Part shown: piece after piece, positions 1 through 12,565 of the stretch | Numbering within the stretch: position 1 is the stretch's first letter | Layout: each line of letters starts with the position of its first letter | Assembly (NCBI GenBank): GCA_030549775.1 | Contig: CM060171.1 | Location: 138,168,859-138,232,858 of the forward strand | Source: Tamarix chinensis | Taxonomy: Eukaryota; Streptophyta; Magnoliopsida; Caryophyllales; Tamaricaceae | Length of the DNA: 64,000 nucleotides | Direction of reading: 5' to 3' | The notes under the pieces: model-generated | The model's database searches: none | Seen by the model: only the letters and a program-made list of their open reading frames with translations | Told to the model about the DNA's origin: nothing | Made by a program: the position numbers and the translations under genes

Positions 1-239
1 TAGAAATATGTCTAGCCTAACTTCGTATCTAAAGACGAATTGGCTACAACCATATAAACGCAAAATCATTTCTGTTTTTTTCGATGACATGTTTCATATC
101 CATCAGATTACAATGAATAGGTATGATTTATATTTTATCTCCTAGTATATTTTCTTTTACTTCATTTTGTTGATAAAGTAATTAACTAATTTTTTTTGTC
201 AACATGGTTGAATGTACTTATAGATCTTTGAATAGATTT

Positions 240-1330
240 CTAGAGACATCATGAGACAGCTTCAACACAGTATTAAAATAAATGCACGCATTCCTGGAAT
301 TGTAACATAATGAGATAAAAACATCACTAGAGAAGTCTTGGTTTAATACTCCTTTTGATACAAGTGCACTTTATGCCAATTTTAGAGGTCACATATCTTT
401 ATATGCAATAGAGTTGGTCAAAAAAGAGTTTTAAAGAAGTAATTATGTAGGTACTAATAATGATTTATGTGGATGTTATATGTAGCGTATGCATGAGATA
501 CCATGTACGTACGATATTAATATACATATTCATAACTACATGTCAATCCCCTTGTTGGCTATTCATTTATCCCGAAAGTAACTTGACATAGATGGGCATA
601 TTAATCCACTGATACTATAAGAACCAACAAAGGTTTCACATCATTTACTCCATATTTTCATGGAAGCTGTTATGAGCTAGCAACTAGGAATATAGAATTA
701 GTTGGTGAGAAAGATATTTAATATTATGATTACCTAGAGAATACCTCTCCAAAATACATTGACATGACAACATAGGGTTACTTAAGGAACTCCACCAAAA
801 GAGAAAAATCTAGTTAGGAGTACATTGAACATCAATATTAAAGTTGTCTGAGATCAACACAAGGTTGGACCCGGAGTTAGGGTTGAGAACAACAATCAAC
901 ATTTATGTTGTTGGGAAAATTACGATTTCCAAGATGAATCAACATATTGTTACATATATTAGTACTTGATAAAATGTGTTAGGAGATGGAAACTGTGTTT
1001 TTGGAGCATTGGCGTATATTATACTAGGCAATGAGGAACAGTGGGTTCAGATTTATATTGACTTATATTAAGAGATATTAGCTAGATGAAAGTCATATGC
1101 GAATGTATTTGTATATGACAGCGTTTATCAAGTTCTTCATACTATTCCCACTAGGAAGGGTTAGCTCTGATAACACACTCAATGGAAATGATAGATATTG
1201 GTCATTTCATTCCAATCCATTACTATATGTTGTTTGCATATTACTCATTGAATATCTGCAACTCATTCCCACCTTTAGTGGCCCAACATGGAATTCAAGG
1301 TCCTAAAAATGAAGTGAGTATATATTTTTA
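240..1330 (+). pseudogene. FAR1-like SWIM zinc finger plus OTU-domain relic (MULE-type transposase C-terminus)
   Basis: Broken translation on the + strand shows two linked family signatures. At about 460-510 the frame reads CGCYM, a stop, then RMHEIPC, which fits the CxC..HxxPC core of the SWIM finger of FAR1/FHY3-like MULE-derived transposases; the text before it (FNTPFDTSALYANFRGH from about 335) fits the helical stretch these proteins carry. At 975-1030 the frame reads VLGDGNCVFGALAYI, the nucleophile block (GDGNC) of the OTU cysteine protease family, followed by a region that ends near 1305. At least five stops and frameshifts separate the blocks, so this is dead. FAR1-OTU fusions are known in plant Mutator-like elements. 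The 5' part (DDE transposase core) lies outside the window or is lost. Family assignment is by eye. Confidence 0.6.
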
Positions 1331-2019
1331 CAAGATATGAGTCACTAAATTTTGGTGTGTAGGTTTTTATGAATTTTTTTCCATATCAGTATTATACCAA
1401 TGTCAGTTCTTATATATTTATGTTTGACAAGAATATCTTTTGGATAATTTTCCACTTCAATCATTACATATAGATGTGAATAGATATCATGATAATAGCG
1501 TTTCAACTACAATACACAATATTCTTAAAGATTCTAACAATGGTGCTCATTGAAACATAATGGCACACAAGAACCACATCCTTTATCTTCAAACTTAATA
1601 TTTATCTAGAATTGTTATAATTTTTTCTTAGTTTATTTATATCTGATCTATGAAGCATCTATATGATGAATTTTTACCAACTTGTATTTATTTTCTTGTT
1701 ATATTTCCATGATATCTTAAGTATCCGACCTATGGTAATCAGATATATTTGTATGTTATTCAGCTTAACTATCTCGGTGTTCGATGTATTCAATGTAGGT
1801 TAGATTATACTTTCTTACTCATGAAATAAAATAAAAACTACATTCTATAATTGTGGCAAAATATATTTTAATCAAAGTACATAGCCATATAGTAATAAAT
1901 CAAAGATCATTGCAAATGCCCATGCCCACACCTAGGTAGAGTAACTCCTAAATTATGCACAAGGTTTTCAATATATGTATCTAGCTGCTGATAATTTAGA
2001 ATTGGCTCTCCCTTCCAAC
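1331..2019. other. AT-rich spacer between the OTU and PMD relics
   Basis: No coding frame or structured repeat recognised. It probably belongs to the same decayed transposon, because the relics on either side converge on it. Confidence 0.4.
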
Positions 2020-2749
2020 AGAATTAATGGATAGTTTTACATGCTTCGTTAAGACGTCTTTCGATAAGAATTTGATCCTCATCATTCGGATATTCATCCA
2101 TCATTGGCAATACATACCTGTGAGTTTTAGGAACATACCAATCCATATAGTCACGAACCACATCCCATGAGTATTGAGTCGGTGGTCCAAAAACATCTAG
2201 GCCCAATACGTGTTCACGCCTCAAGAACCATTGGTTAAGCATGTGTGTGTAATAAACTTTGTGCTTCTTAAGGGAGTGACCTCTTTACGTGTTCCTATAG
2301 CCTTGATAAGCTCCTCAATGATCACTTACATATATCTGAACTAGCGTGTCCCTCTATCTAGCATATACGGTTCTAATTTTTCCAAATAGTATAAACAACC
2401 ATGATATAATGCCATATGACAATCCCTATACGAATCAGCTACTCCGTATGGATCCTAAATAACTTGTCACAAAAAATTAAACTAAATATGGATATCACTA
2501 ACATAATATAGTAAGAATATGATAATTTGATCATACCTTTAATGCATGCATACGATCAATCTTAGCTCGAAAGTACTCGAGTGTCTCCAATTTATCGTCA
2601 AATTTATTTCCACATAACAACCTCATACAACGGGGATGGTCTGGATCATACCCAGATCATTCCACTCCAAATCATGTAAAGTATTCATAAATCCATACTT
2701 GTTATAATATTTGGTTGTTAGAATTATAACTAGTGTATTCGAGTATGTA

Positions 2750-2820
<71 letters not shown>

Positions 2821-3480
2821 ATAATTATAAAATTACCTTTAATAGAGTAACACATCCCGATAATTGAGTAGTGTTAGCTCTATAAGCCATACCAAGTTGT
2901 CGATATAGAATAGCAAGTGTGGTCTTACCCCATGTATAACCTTCAACCCAACTAAGATATTGAAGAAAGAGGATGTAGTATGGATTAAATTTATCAACTG
3001 ACTTATCAACAAACAACAATTGGCTTTCATCTCTAAATGTAATGCATAACCATCAACTTGTATCCCTTTCGAGTGACTTAATTTGCCCACACATATTGGT
3101 TGTCATCTCTAAATGTAATGCATGACCATCAACTCGTATTCCTAATAAACGATGCACATCTAAAAGGGTGATTGTTATCTCACCCCCATGATGTATGAAA
3201 GTTGTTGGTGTCTAGTTTCCATATCTCTATAAATGTTGATATAAGTGGTATGTTGGTATGCTCAAATGTGTATTCTGAAAGGTGTGACAATCCTGTTTGA
3301 TATATGAGAGTGATCATCCTTTCATTTACACTTTCAAACAAAGTTTTCAACACCTCCTGTCTCATGTGGATCTTGGGACAACCACAATATTGAAAAATAA
3401 AAGAAACAAACATAATGAACATATGATTATTTACACATAAAATAAGAAATAATAAATAATAAATATGCTAAACTTACCTT
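2020..3480 (-). pseudogene. Plant mobile domain (PMD, MAIN-like) pseudogene
   Basis: Read on the - strand from about 3420 down, pieces appear in the order of the plant mobile domain (the 'serine/threonine phosphatase 7 long form' or MAIN-like family): an N-terminal block ending IEIWKLDTNNFHTSWGEI, then TITLLDVHRLLGIRVDGHAL at about 3190-3120, then VEGYTWGKTTLAILYRQLG at about 2960-2880, then RCMRLLCGNKFDDKLETLEY around 2630, and near 2240-2100 the C-terminal YMDWYVPKTHRYVLP. Several frameshifts and stops break it. A 35-bp stretch coding the VDGHALHLE-like motif is present twice, at 3029-3064 and 3105-3139, an internal duplication. A 63-bp (TA)n run sits inside at 2755-2817. PMDs occur both in host genes and in MULE or Ty3 elements; the adjacent FAR1/OTU relic favours a transposon origin. 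Confidence 0.65.
2755..2817. repeat. (TA)n microsatellite
   Basis: Uninterrupted TA dinucleotides, about 31 units, inside the PMD relic. Confidence 0.97.
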
Positions 3481-4078
3481 TCCTAACTATAAATTTTAAA
3501 CCACATGATCGCCAAAGATTGGGATCAAATCAGGGATCATTGGACCTCCAGGACATGACCCAAATAAGTAGCATTCATCCTTTAGTTGTATACCTTATTC
3601 ATCTTCACTGACATCACTAGCATCCCTATCATCATCATCATCATGAAATGCTGAAACTCCAAACACCGAACCTCTATACGCCGAACCTCCATACTTCAAA
3701 ATTCCAACATCTGCTATAAATGATGGACAACTTGCATAATCTACATATGTTAGAATGATAAGAGCTTGATGAGTAGACTTTTGTTGTTCGGGAGCTTCTT
3801 CATATTCCTGTTGTCTGAAGCTTCTTTTAGATCATGTTGGGTAGTTTTTTTGCCTCGTCATAATCCTATGGAAAGACTTTTTCTTAGAATTCTCATATGA
3901 GACATCAAAGTAGATTGTTTCATAGCATTTCTGTTACATCATGAAAAAGCAGTAACATGACAACCTTCGATTCTATCTACTAATCTATCTTGTCTGTGAC
4001 TCATCTGAATTTCAATAATAAAATTAAGTGAATTAAAATCAAGGTAATAAGTCATCACATGAATAAAATGTAAAAACA
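3481..4078. other. Unassigned AT-rich DNA
   Basis: Contains a short ATC-repeat (about 3626-3645) and a locally repeated phrase with the core CCGAACCTC around 3660-3700. No coding signature recognised. Confidence 0.4.
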
Positions 4079-4081
4079 TAA

Positions 4082-6707
4082 GGGTCTGTTTGATTCTTAG
4101 AAAATCACGAGGAAAGAAAGAAAATAAGATGGAAAATAAAAATTAGTTGTTTGATTGCATAAAAAGTAATAAGGAAAGAAAATAAGAAAGAAAAAGTAAA
4201 GGAAAGTTATACTAATATATTTTCCTTCTTCAAACCCAAGGAAAATATAAAACTAGTGAGGAAAATTTTAACTAGCTATACTCAATACTCATTTTGGAGA
4301 ATTGATGTTAGCTCAAATTCAAAAAAAAAAATAAAACATAATAATATTACTAATAATAATAACTGAATAATGAACATATGTAAAAAAAAAATTACTACTA
4401 CTATTTAATCGTAGTCATACAATAAAACCGCGGTTACGGTCGGGGTATCGCGGATAATATTTTATATGTCGCAATTTTTTAATTCCTTTACACAACAAAT
4501 ATCAACAAATATCGGCTAATATAGGTAAAACATCGGCTAATATCCGAAATTTTACCGATATCACGGCGATAAATATGTGATTTTCTGAAACGGCTGCATT
4601 TTTAGAATTTTGCGTCGCGACTGACTCAAAAACTGCGAAATTAAGGCCGATACGCAATTGCGGTACCGATATTTTATTATATGATTGTAGCCGCCACAAA
4701 CCGGTAAATGGATATCAATGAATTTGATCATCCATTCTCTAGAATTTCTTAGCGAAAGTTAACTGTGTGTTGTTTCATTACCGAAAGTAAGTAGTAAATA
4801 TTATTGCTAATAATATTTTCTTGACATATATATATATATACATATACACACACATATATATACATATATCTGTTGTTAAATTTAACTTTGTTGTTAATTT
4901 TACTTACTTTACCACGATTTTGTCGCAATCTATATATATATATATATATCTTTTATTAAATTTAATTTTGTCGCTGATTTCACTTATTTTATAATGATTC
5001 TGTCGCAGTCTATGTATATATATACACACATACATATATACATACATATATATATATAATTTTACTTACTTTACAATGATTCTGTCGCAATCTATATATA
5101 TATATATATATCTTTTATTAAATTTAATTTTGTCGCTGATTTCACTTACGTTATAATGATTCTATCGCAGTCTATGTATATATATACACACATACATATA
5201 TACATACATATATATCTATATATATATACACACACACACACACATACATACATATATATACATATATCTGTTGTTAAATTTAACTTTGTTGTTAATTTTA
5301 CTTACTTTACAATTATTCTGTCGCAATCTATATATATCTTTTATTGAATCTAATTTTGTCGCTGATTTCACTTACTTTATAATGATTATGTCGCAGTCTA
5401 TATATATATATATATAGACACACACACACACACACACAACACATACATATATCTTTTGTTAAATTTAACTTTGTCGCTGATTTCACTCACTTTACAATGA
5501 TTCTGTCGCAATCTAGCATATTTTTATATCCAAATTTGCTGCATATTTTTTTCTTCCGTTTTCTATATTTATTTATATATTTACCTAATAAAATCCATCA
5601 ATTTTCAAATTAAATACATTCAATTCAAAATACAAATCATTTAATATTAAAATTATATATTTAAATTGTTTAAATTTAATTATTTTTTTGCTTTTAACTT
5701 AAAAAAATATATTAGATGTTATATAAACAAAAAATAAAAATAAAATTTTATATTAGGTAAATAGAGACGAATTGATACGGATATAAAAACAAATATATAT
5801 TTAATAGAGTTGTTCATGTTATTCGATATCTGCTTATTTGATCTAATATCTGAAGGGATTCGATCCGTAAAAACAAATAACCGATCCGATTTTTTTTTTC
5901 AAATCAAATATACGATCCAGTCAATGAAAAGTCAAACAAAACAAATATATGATCCGACAAATACAAATAATATCCGATTCAAAAAAAAATATTTATACAT
6001 TTTTATAATTTTTTATTTTGTATATAATTGTATATGAATAAATTTAAATGTCTCTGTGTGTGCATAATTTTTACTTACTTTATTTATTATTTGAGAAAAA
6101 ATTTAATTTAGTTGAAATTATATTTTTAATATAATCCCTTTTTAGATATTTATAAAAAAAATTATGCGTGTCGATTTTGACATATTAATGTTTAGAAGCT
6201 TTATTGGTTTTCATGAGTTTTTGTTTTTAAATTCTTATTTTGGTAAGTAAAATCGGATGATTTATTTTATTTTATTTTTACTTACTCTATCTCTTATTAA
6301 TAGGAATTTTTGAATGTTATTAATATTTTACAAATACTTTTTAAAAAATTATGCTTAGTTATATATATAATATTTTAGAATTTTTATGAAAAAATTTGGA
6401 ATTAGTGTCGAGTGAATATAATTTTTATAATTTTATTATAGACTTTAAGAAAATTTTTACATATTAATATAATATTTTAATTTTTATTAAATATAAAAAA
6501 ATTAAAGTAAAAAAATTTAAAATTTCTCAAAAATTTCTTTCTATACGCCAAATACTAAAATTATTTTCCAAGATTTTAATTTTCCACAAAATTTTCTCCA
6601 ACAACCAAACAAAGGAAAGAAAATTAATTTCTTTTATTTTCTTTCCTTCAATTTTCTTTATTCTATATTTTCCTTTCCACTTAACTTTCTACAAACCAAA
6701 CGGAGCC
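4082..6707. mobile_element. PIF/Harbinger (Tourist-like) non-autonomous element, 2626 bp
   Basis: The left end reads GGGTCTGTTTGATT and the right end, on the other strand, GGCTCCGTTTGGTT. Both run on into A/G-rich stretches (GGAAAGAAAGAAAATAAG on the left, GGAAAGAAAATAAAAG on the complement of the right), so the terminal inverted repeat is long but decayed. The ends are flanked by TAA at 4079-4081 and TAA at 6708-6710. The TAA duplication and GGGTCTGTTTG-like end are the marks of Tourist/PIF-Harbinger elements. No transposase or Myb-like ORF is visible; the interior is AT-rich with a tandem array at 4800-5520, so it must have moved in trans. Confidence 0.7.
4800..5520. repeat. Satellite-like tandem array (about seven units) with embedded TA/CA microsatellites
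   Basis: A core with the shared string CACTTACTTTA...ATGATTCTGTCGCA recurs seven times, near 4890, 4970, 5060, 5130, 5290, 5355 and 5470. Each is followed by a run of TATATA/CACACA of variable length. Two core subtypes roughly alternate: one has GTTGTTAATTTTACTTAC and ends TCGCAATCTA, the other has GTCGCTGATTTCACTTA and ends TCGCAGTCTA. This points to expansion of a dimeric higher-order unit. It lies wholly inside the Harbinger-like element. Confidence 0.85.
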
Positions 6708-6766
6708 TAAGTGACAGTAATGTAATTGTTTAATATTATTATATCAACCCATATTATGATAGCCAA

Positions 6767-6768
<2 letters not shown>

Positions 6769-6822
<54 letters not shown>
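6769..6822. repeat. (AT)n microsatellite
   Basis: About 26 AT units, 60 bp downstream of the right end of the Harbinger-like element. Confidence 0.97.
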
Positions 6823-6824
<2 letters not shown>

Positions 6825-7480
6825 CCAACCTTATAACTAACATGTAATCTCGTAAACTAATCATCTATTTTATTAATTAAATATATCAATAATAATTTTA
6901 TTAATTTCTAGTAGTAGTTCAGTATAATATAACAACTAAATATACTTAATTATGGTATCTTACCAAACCAATCCCACTAGTAATCCCATACACATCCCCC
7001 GATATTTTTTTTGATAATCCAACCAAATTTATCCAAATATATTCCATAAAAATAAATAAATCAAATAAAAATATAAAAATATTTAATATATTATAAACAT
7101 ATTTAATAAAAAATAAAAATTCTAATATATTATCCAATCAATATAATTAAAAACATTCACTAATACCCCCACCCAACGTCTTTATTCGTCAATTCTTCCC
7201 CTAACCAAGGTAGTCATTTTCTACATTAATTCCCAAAATTAAGAATATAATAAACACATAAAAATATTTAATGTATTTAATAAAAATATAAACTAATATA
7301 ATAAATATTAAATAATATTTAATTAATACAATAATACAATTTTAGCCGATTATTCTGACTAATTTTAAAAAAAATAAACATATCTAACAAATAAGTATAA
7401 TTAACATAGTATAAACAAATATAAAAACATAATCAACAAATGTAACTATTCAAATTAACTATAATTAAAAAAATATAATT
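6823..7480. other. Very AT-rich DNA without recognisable features
   Basis: Dominated by AATAAT/TAAATA words; no domain, repeat boundary or RNA signature seen. Confidence 0.4.
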
Positions 7481-8160
7481 AATTTAATAATTCTTCAGTC
7501 TCATCCCCTCCCCAATGGCCTCACCTACTAAACCCTTGGATCCCCCAATGGCAAAACCTACCGATCACATTCCTTCCCCGGTGGCAAAATCTATTGAACA
7601 TCCTACCTAGCTACTAGCATGCAAGGTCGAAGCCTGGTGACTCCAACAAAAAAACATGTCGCACACCCTACCCAGCCACCAACACTCATGGTCAAAGGCC
7701 AGTGCCCACAGATCCACCCTTCCCATCCCGGATCTCCCATAGCAACACAACATACGCACCTATTAACATAGATCAGCCGATCCCTTACCTCACCCACCAC
7801 TCTCTAGCCCAGATCTGGATTTCCCCACCATCGACAACGTTTGCTACAAACCATATTCAACAATCAATTTGCATGGCTAAACCCATTATCCCCCCTAATG
7901 GCCAAAATTGTCAATCCCCTCTCATAGTGCCAATTCTCCTTTGCCGCAATGTTCGGCTCACTCCTTCACCCACTTTGCCACCGTTTTCTAGCCTACCAAT
8001 GGCAAAAAATGTCATAGATCTAAAATTACATACCTTGCACCCACTACAAAAGAGAACTAGAGACTGAGAGTGAGAGAGAAAAATAGAGGAGAGATTGATA
8101 GATTCAAGAATGAGAGAGTGAGAGAGATTTAGGAACCAGATGTAGAGTCAGGAGGGTAAT
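7480..8160. other. C-rich island, possibly 5' part of an unknown minus-strand transcription unit
   Basis: This stretch is much richer in C than the flanks, and the phrase CCCAATGGC or CCTAATGGC recurs at about 7512, 7546, 7897 and 7996. On the - strand the order is a CT-rich 5'UTR-like tract (8160-8060), then a GT donor-like site inside GCAAGGTATGTAA near 8030, then a G-rich stretch. Open frames cover parts of both strands (for example 7702-8067 on +) but show no family I recognise. It could be a captured gene fragment or an LTR-internal region. Confidence 0.3.
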
Positions 8161-9844
8161 ATAGAAAAAACATTATTTTATGTATAGTAATTTTTCTTTT
8201 TCTATATAACAGGTATGTAAAATTATGGGTTAGCAAAATAAGAAGATCATCTAATCTCTCCAACCCTTATCCTTCTTCATTATCGTCATTCACCTCAATC
8301 ACATAATGGGAAACAAACACCCATCTATAGCTTACAACAACTCTTGATGAACCTAACACCACAACCTCATCTAGTGCCAACCTAAACCATCAACCCAATG
8401 GATGAGTCAAGCCAACATCATCATTCGTAGCAACTAGTTGAATAATGAAATCCAAAAATTCAATTGAGTGCAACAAAATTGAACGTAGTAAGTGAAGAAG
8501 CCATTGGATGTAAGTTTCTATCTTCCTCTTTATCTTAGTTGTCTATATATTGCTAAATCATGTTATTATAATTTGTAATTTTATTTTCTTCAAATTTGAC
8601 CTCTTTCTTCCTTCTGAATATGCAATCTCAAATTCAAAATTTTGGACTTTAGCTTTGGTTTTAATCACCGAACCTTTACTCTTCTTGGAAGCTTCTTCAA
8701 TTCCTAGTAAATTAGTACAAATCGAACATCACACCTTCTTTCAGAGGTGGATGATGGCTAGTAGTGTACACGATGGTGATGCTAGGAGTTGTGTTTGGTT
8801 TAATGTCGATGGTGGTGGCCTTAGTGGTGGTGGCTCCTACAATGTTACTTGGATAACTATCCTTTTGCTAATAGCTTTTACTTGGGATGAATTTAGAGAT
8901 GGTAAATTTTGTGATTGATATGAAAAAATTGATGGCCAATAAGTTTATCTATAAGATCTTGATAATGAATGGATAATGTAGTAGTTGTTTGTATAAAATG
9001 AGATATTTCATGTCCATTTGAACCCAAATATTTAAAACCAATAACTTTTAGTTTTTTAAAAAAAAATTTATGGATCAAATTTATTTCAAGTATTATGATT
9101 TGTTTGTATGTCAAATGAGAATTAATTTATTGTTGTCAACTATTATGTTTTTTTTTTATATATACTATCTATTGTGTGAATTGTGTTTTACTTAATGCGG
9201 ATGGAGAGGGGAAAAAACGAACCATTTTTTTTTGCTTTTTTAGTGTATAAAGTGGAAGGCTGTTGTGAGATAAAATAAAGGTAAAGCGAAAATTTTGTCA
9301 AAGCGTTAACATTGTTAGTCAAAAAAGAAACAAAATGATAGCACGTAAACTAAATTAAAGATATATTGAAATGTGATAAAATAAAAGTTTGACCAAAATT
9401 ATACAGTGTATTATGTTAAAATATGGGGTTATACGGTACATTGCCTAAAAAAGAGAGCCTTTCCAATCTGCCCTAATCAACTTCCGTCGGAATGTACCAA
9501 ATATCGTGTTGCGCGATCATATCAAATAAATATCGTGTTACACGATCATATCAAATGTGACGAGTGTTTACTGAGTAATTGTCAAAAATGTTGAATAATT
9601 AAAAGGACAATACAATGTTGAACGGTTAACTGCTTCAATTAGAACACCTTCATCATAAAAATGTGGTCACTAGGCAAAGTAGAGAAAAGATCAAACCAGC
9701 TAATCAGACACAAACATTGGGCAGCTATTTTTTGTGGATACAAATGAAACAAGTAGTTGCCGTGCAGCTCCACCTGCCTGTGCACAAAACTGTGGGCGAT
9801 GGTTAGGATTTTCCATGTAGTGAAGTGATTGAACCCTCGACGAC
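8161..9844. other. Unassigned AT-rich DNA with one unrecognised 122-codon frame
   Basis: The + frame at 8550-8918 is open for 122 codons. It has a hydrophobic start, a Gly-rich middle (VDGGGLSGGGS) and no known motif; it is probably chance or a decayed transposon. At 9499-9554 a 26-bp phrase occurs twice with 30-bp spacing and contains the palindrome ATCGTGT..ACACGAT. Nothing else supported. Confidence 0.35.
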
Positions 9845-11330
9845 TTTCGTTGCAAAATTATGACCGGGAGTTGATTCGATTTGATTGACCCGATTCAATT
9901 TATATAAAATTTAATCCAACATAATTAAATAAGTTTATTAACCCGATCTGATCTAAATCTTATAAAAAAATTAATCCAATCCGACGTTAATTCGAATATA
10001 AGTGATATGATATGATCCCAACCCGACTCCAACTTAGAACCCACTATCAATCCTAACCTGATTCGTTATCAACCCAACCTGAATCAACGAAATCAAATTC
10101 GATATAATAAAAAATAAACATGTCTTATTATTTATTTAAAACTTTTAAAAATATATTAATATTTAAATTTTATTTATTTTTTATTACTTTTATTATGAAC
10201 TTACTTATTTACCAATAATATTTTAATTTTATTAATTTTTTTCCTAAAAACATAATATTAAAAAGTCATAATAATAAACAAATAACAATTAATAATACAT
10301 TATCAATCATATACTTAGATGAAATTAAACTTAATTCTTACATGCGAGGTTAATGAGTAAAATTAATTTTAGTAGTTAATGTCCGAATTAACCAAAATCC
10401 AAAGTGATTCAATCTAGCCATCTAGGATTAGCTCGGTCCAAATTCAACCCGGCCTATCAAAACTTAAAAAGACTCAATTTGTCAAGTCAACGTAAACCTG
10501 ACTCTTCAAATTAATTCAAACACTAAATCACTTGAATATGAGTTTGTTGGTCCAAAACCTGACCCAATAGGGATGTAAACAGAGCGGGTTTGGGGTGAGT
10601 ATACCCATACTCGTATCTGATAAAAAAATCTGTATCCAAATTTGTACCCGTACCCGAACGAGTATCCACTAACACATCCATATCCATATACATTGGATAT
10701 ATGCTACCCGACGAATAATTCATTTACCTATTAACGGATATTATCTAGCAAATAAATCCATTACCCGATGGATAAACGCATTTAGAGTTAAACCAAATGA
10801 CAATTTTAACTTTAGTTTATACTATATTTATTTTCAAATTAAGGGTAAATGGGTTATTATATATCTGGTAAATGGATACAGATATAGATACAGGTATGAA
10901 TACGAATACAGATACAGATATCCCATAGGAGTATCCATACCCAAACTCGACTAATATTTTTTCCATCATTGATATCCATTTCAGTATTTGATAGATAAAA
11001 TCCATCGGATTTCGAGTAAAATTCGTTATGTTTATATTCCTAGACCCGACCTGACAAGCTAACACAAAATAATCTGAACCCAACCTGACTCGATAAATTA
11101 CCTCGATACAATCCATATCTACAATGATCCAAATCATAACCCAATCCGACCCGAATAATAACTCAACCCAAAATTACCCGAAACCGAAATAACCCGACCC
11201 AATCCACAATCAACCTGTAAAAAAAAGACCCTCAAATAATCTGACCCGAGAACGATCTAACCCGTTGTAAATTGATTCGAACACGATCTGCCCGATCCGA
11301 TTACTGCCTATAGGGGAGACACTGATCTAA
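9845..11330. repeat. Degenerate CCCGACC/AACCCGAT-rich interspersed repeat block
   Basis: Words such as CCCGACC, ACCCGAT, AACCTGA and GACCCAA recur densely from 9875-10560 and again from 11041-11310. They do not form an ordered array. Such blocks are typical of ends of some non-autonomous plant transposons; no coding potential. Confidence 0.55.
10568..11044. mobile_element. Candidate foldback/hAT-like MITE inside the CCCGACC block
   Basis: The left edge TAGGGATGTAAACA is matched on the opposite strand at the right edge (TAGGAATATAAACA, plus-strand about 11029-11042). The flanking words GAGTATCCA, GATACAG and CCCATACTCG occur in both orientations in the two arms. I found no convincing target duplication, so the ends are approximate. 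Confidence 0.4.
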
Positions 11331-11899
11331 CGAATGATCCTGTTTTGCTCTCCCTCTACTAGAGATGCCGAGCATATGACAAATGTTGGTCCATAGATGA
11401 AATTAAATTTTCAAGCCAAATTTTCCTATCTATTTATTTATTTATTTATCTTATAAACATGTTATTTTGCATATATATCTCCTTTTCTTTCTCTTCTAAT
11501 CTAATATTAAAAAATAATATTTGAAATCCATTACTAATAATTTTTAATATTTTGTTTAACTCTATATAGTCAAATATATGTTTATACTTTAATATTTTCT
11601 TCCAAAGATAAAAATAACATATATGTATGTTAGATATATATTTATTAATTAAATGATATATTATGCAAAATCCAATAATTTATTAAAAAATGACATTGAT
11701 AAATAGATGAAATTTCTTTGCAACGATGCAGAGGGAGCTCTAATATGTCAATTACATCTTCAATTTTTTATTATAAAAAAAGTAATGTGTACTACATCAC
11801 ATATTATTTGATAATTAAATATTTAAAAAGTGAACACATTATGCGTATAATAGTAAATGGGATCCCTGATACTATATTATAACGATGATGAAGATCGCG
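11331..11899. other. AT-rich spacer
   Basis: No gene, boundary or ordered repeat recognised. Confidence 0.4.
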
Positions 11900-12565
11900 T
11901 GGTCACACACCTCATTTACCCTCTCATCTTGATCCCTAATCCCTAATCCTCCTCTATGCCAAATCCCACAATTAATCTTGCAAAACTCTTCAAATAGAAT
12001 ATCAGTGTTGGAACGATGCATTTTAATTCACGGATGAATGAACTTGATCATCAATGAAATCAAGATCAACAAAACTCAGATCCCGCGCATGCTGACAACC
12101 CTTTGTCTTGGTGTTTTTTCGTTCAAAGAGATCTTGTCTGAACAAGTCTCAAGAGCAATATACTCAACTTCTGATGATGTTGAATGGAAGTAGATCGAAG
12201 ATAAAGAAGATGATTTCTGTGTAGATGATCCAATAATTCTAGGTATTGATTGGTAACAAATATGACTTTTTGCTTCAAAAAAGTGTGCCCTTAGAAAACC
12301 TTGGAGAAGATGCTTGATTATCAAGCCCTTGGGACTTGCTATACGTTACAAAATGCTGAGCTCAAAGGTGCATGATCTGTGGTCCCTTGAAGGTAACTAC
12401 GAAATTATCAATCTATGATTGGGGTTATTCATTATTAAACTCTAGAAGAAATATGACTATGCACACACATTGAGTGGCGGTCCCTAGATGATCAACCTTC
12501 AATACCTCACCATCCATTGATGGACAACAGATTTTAGAATTTCCATTACTTCGATTACATCTACA

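Noticed and set aside
5156..5347. Tyr/Ile/His-rich 63-codon frame
   Set aside because: Created by the TA/CA microsatellites of the tandem array.
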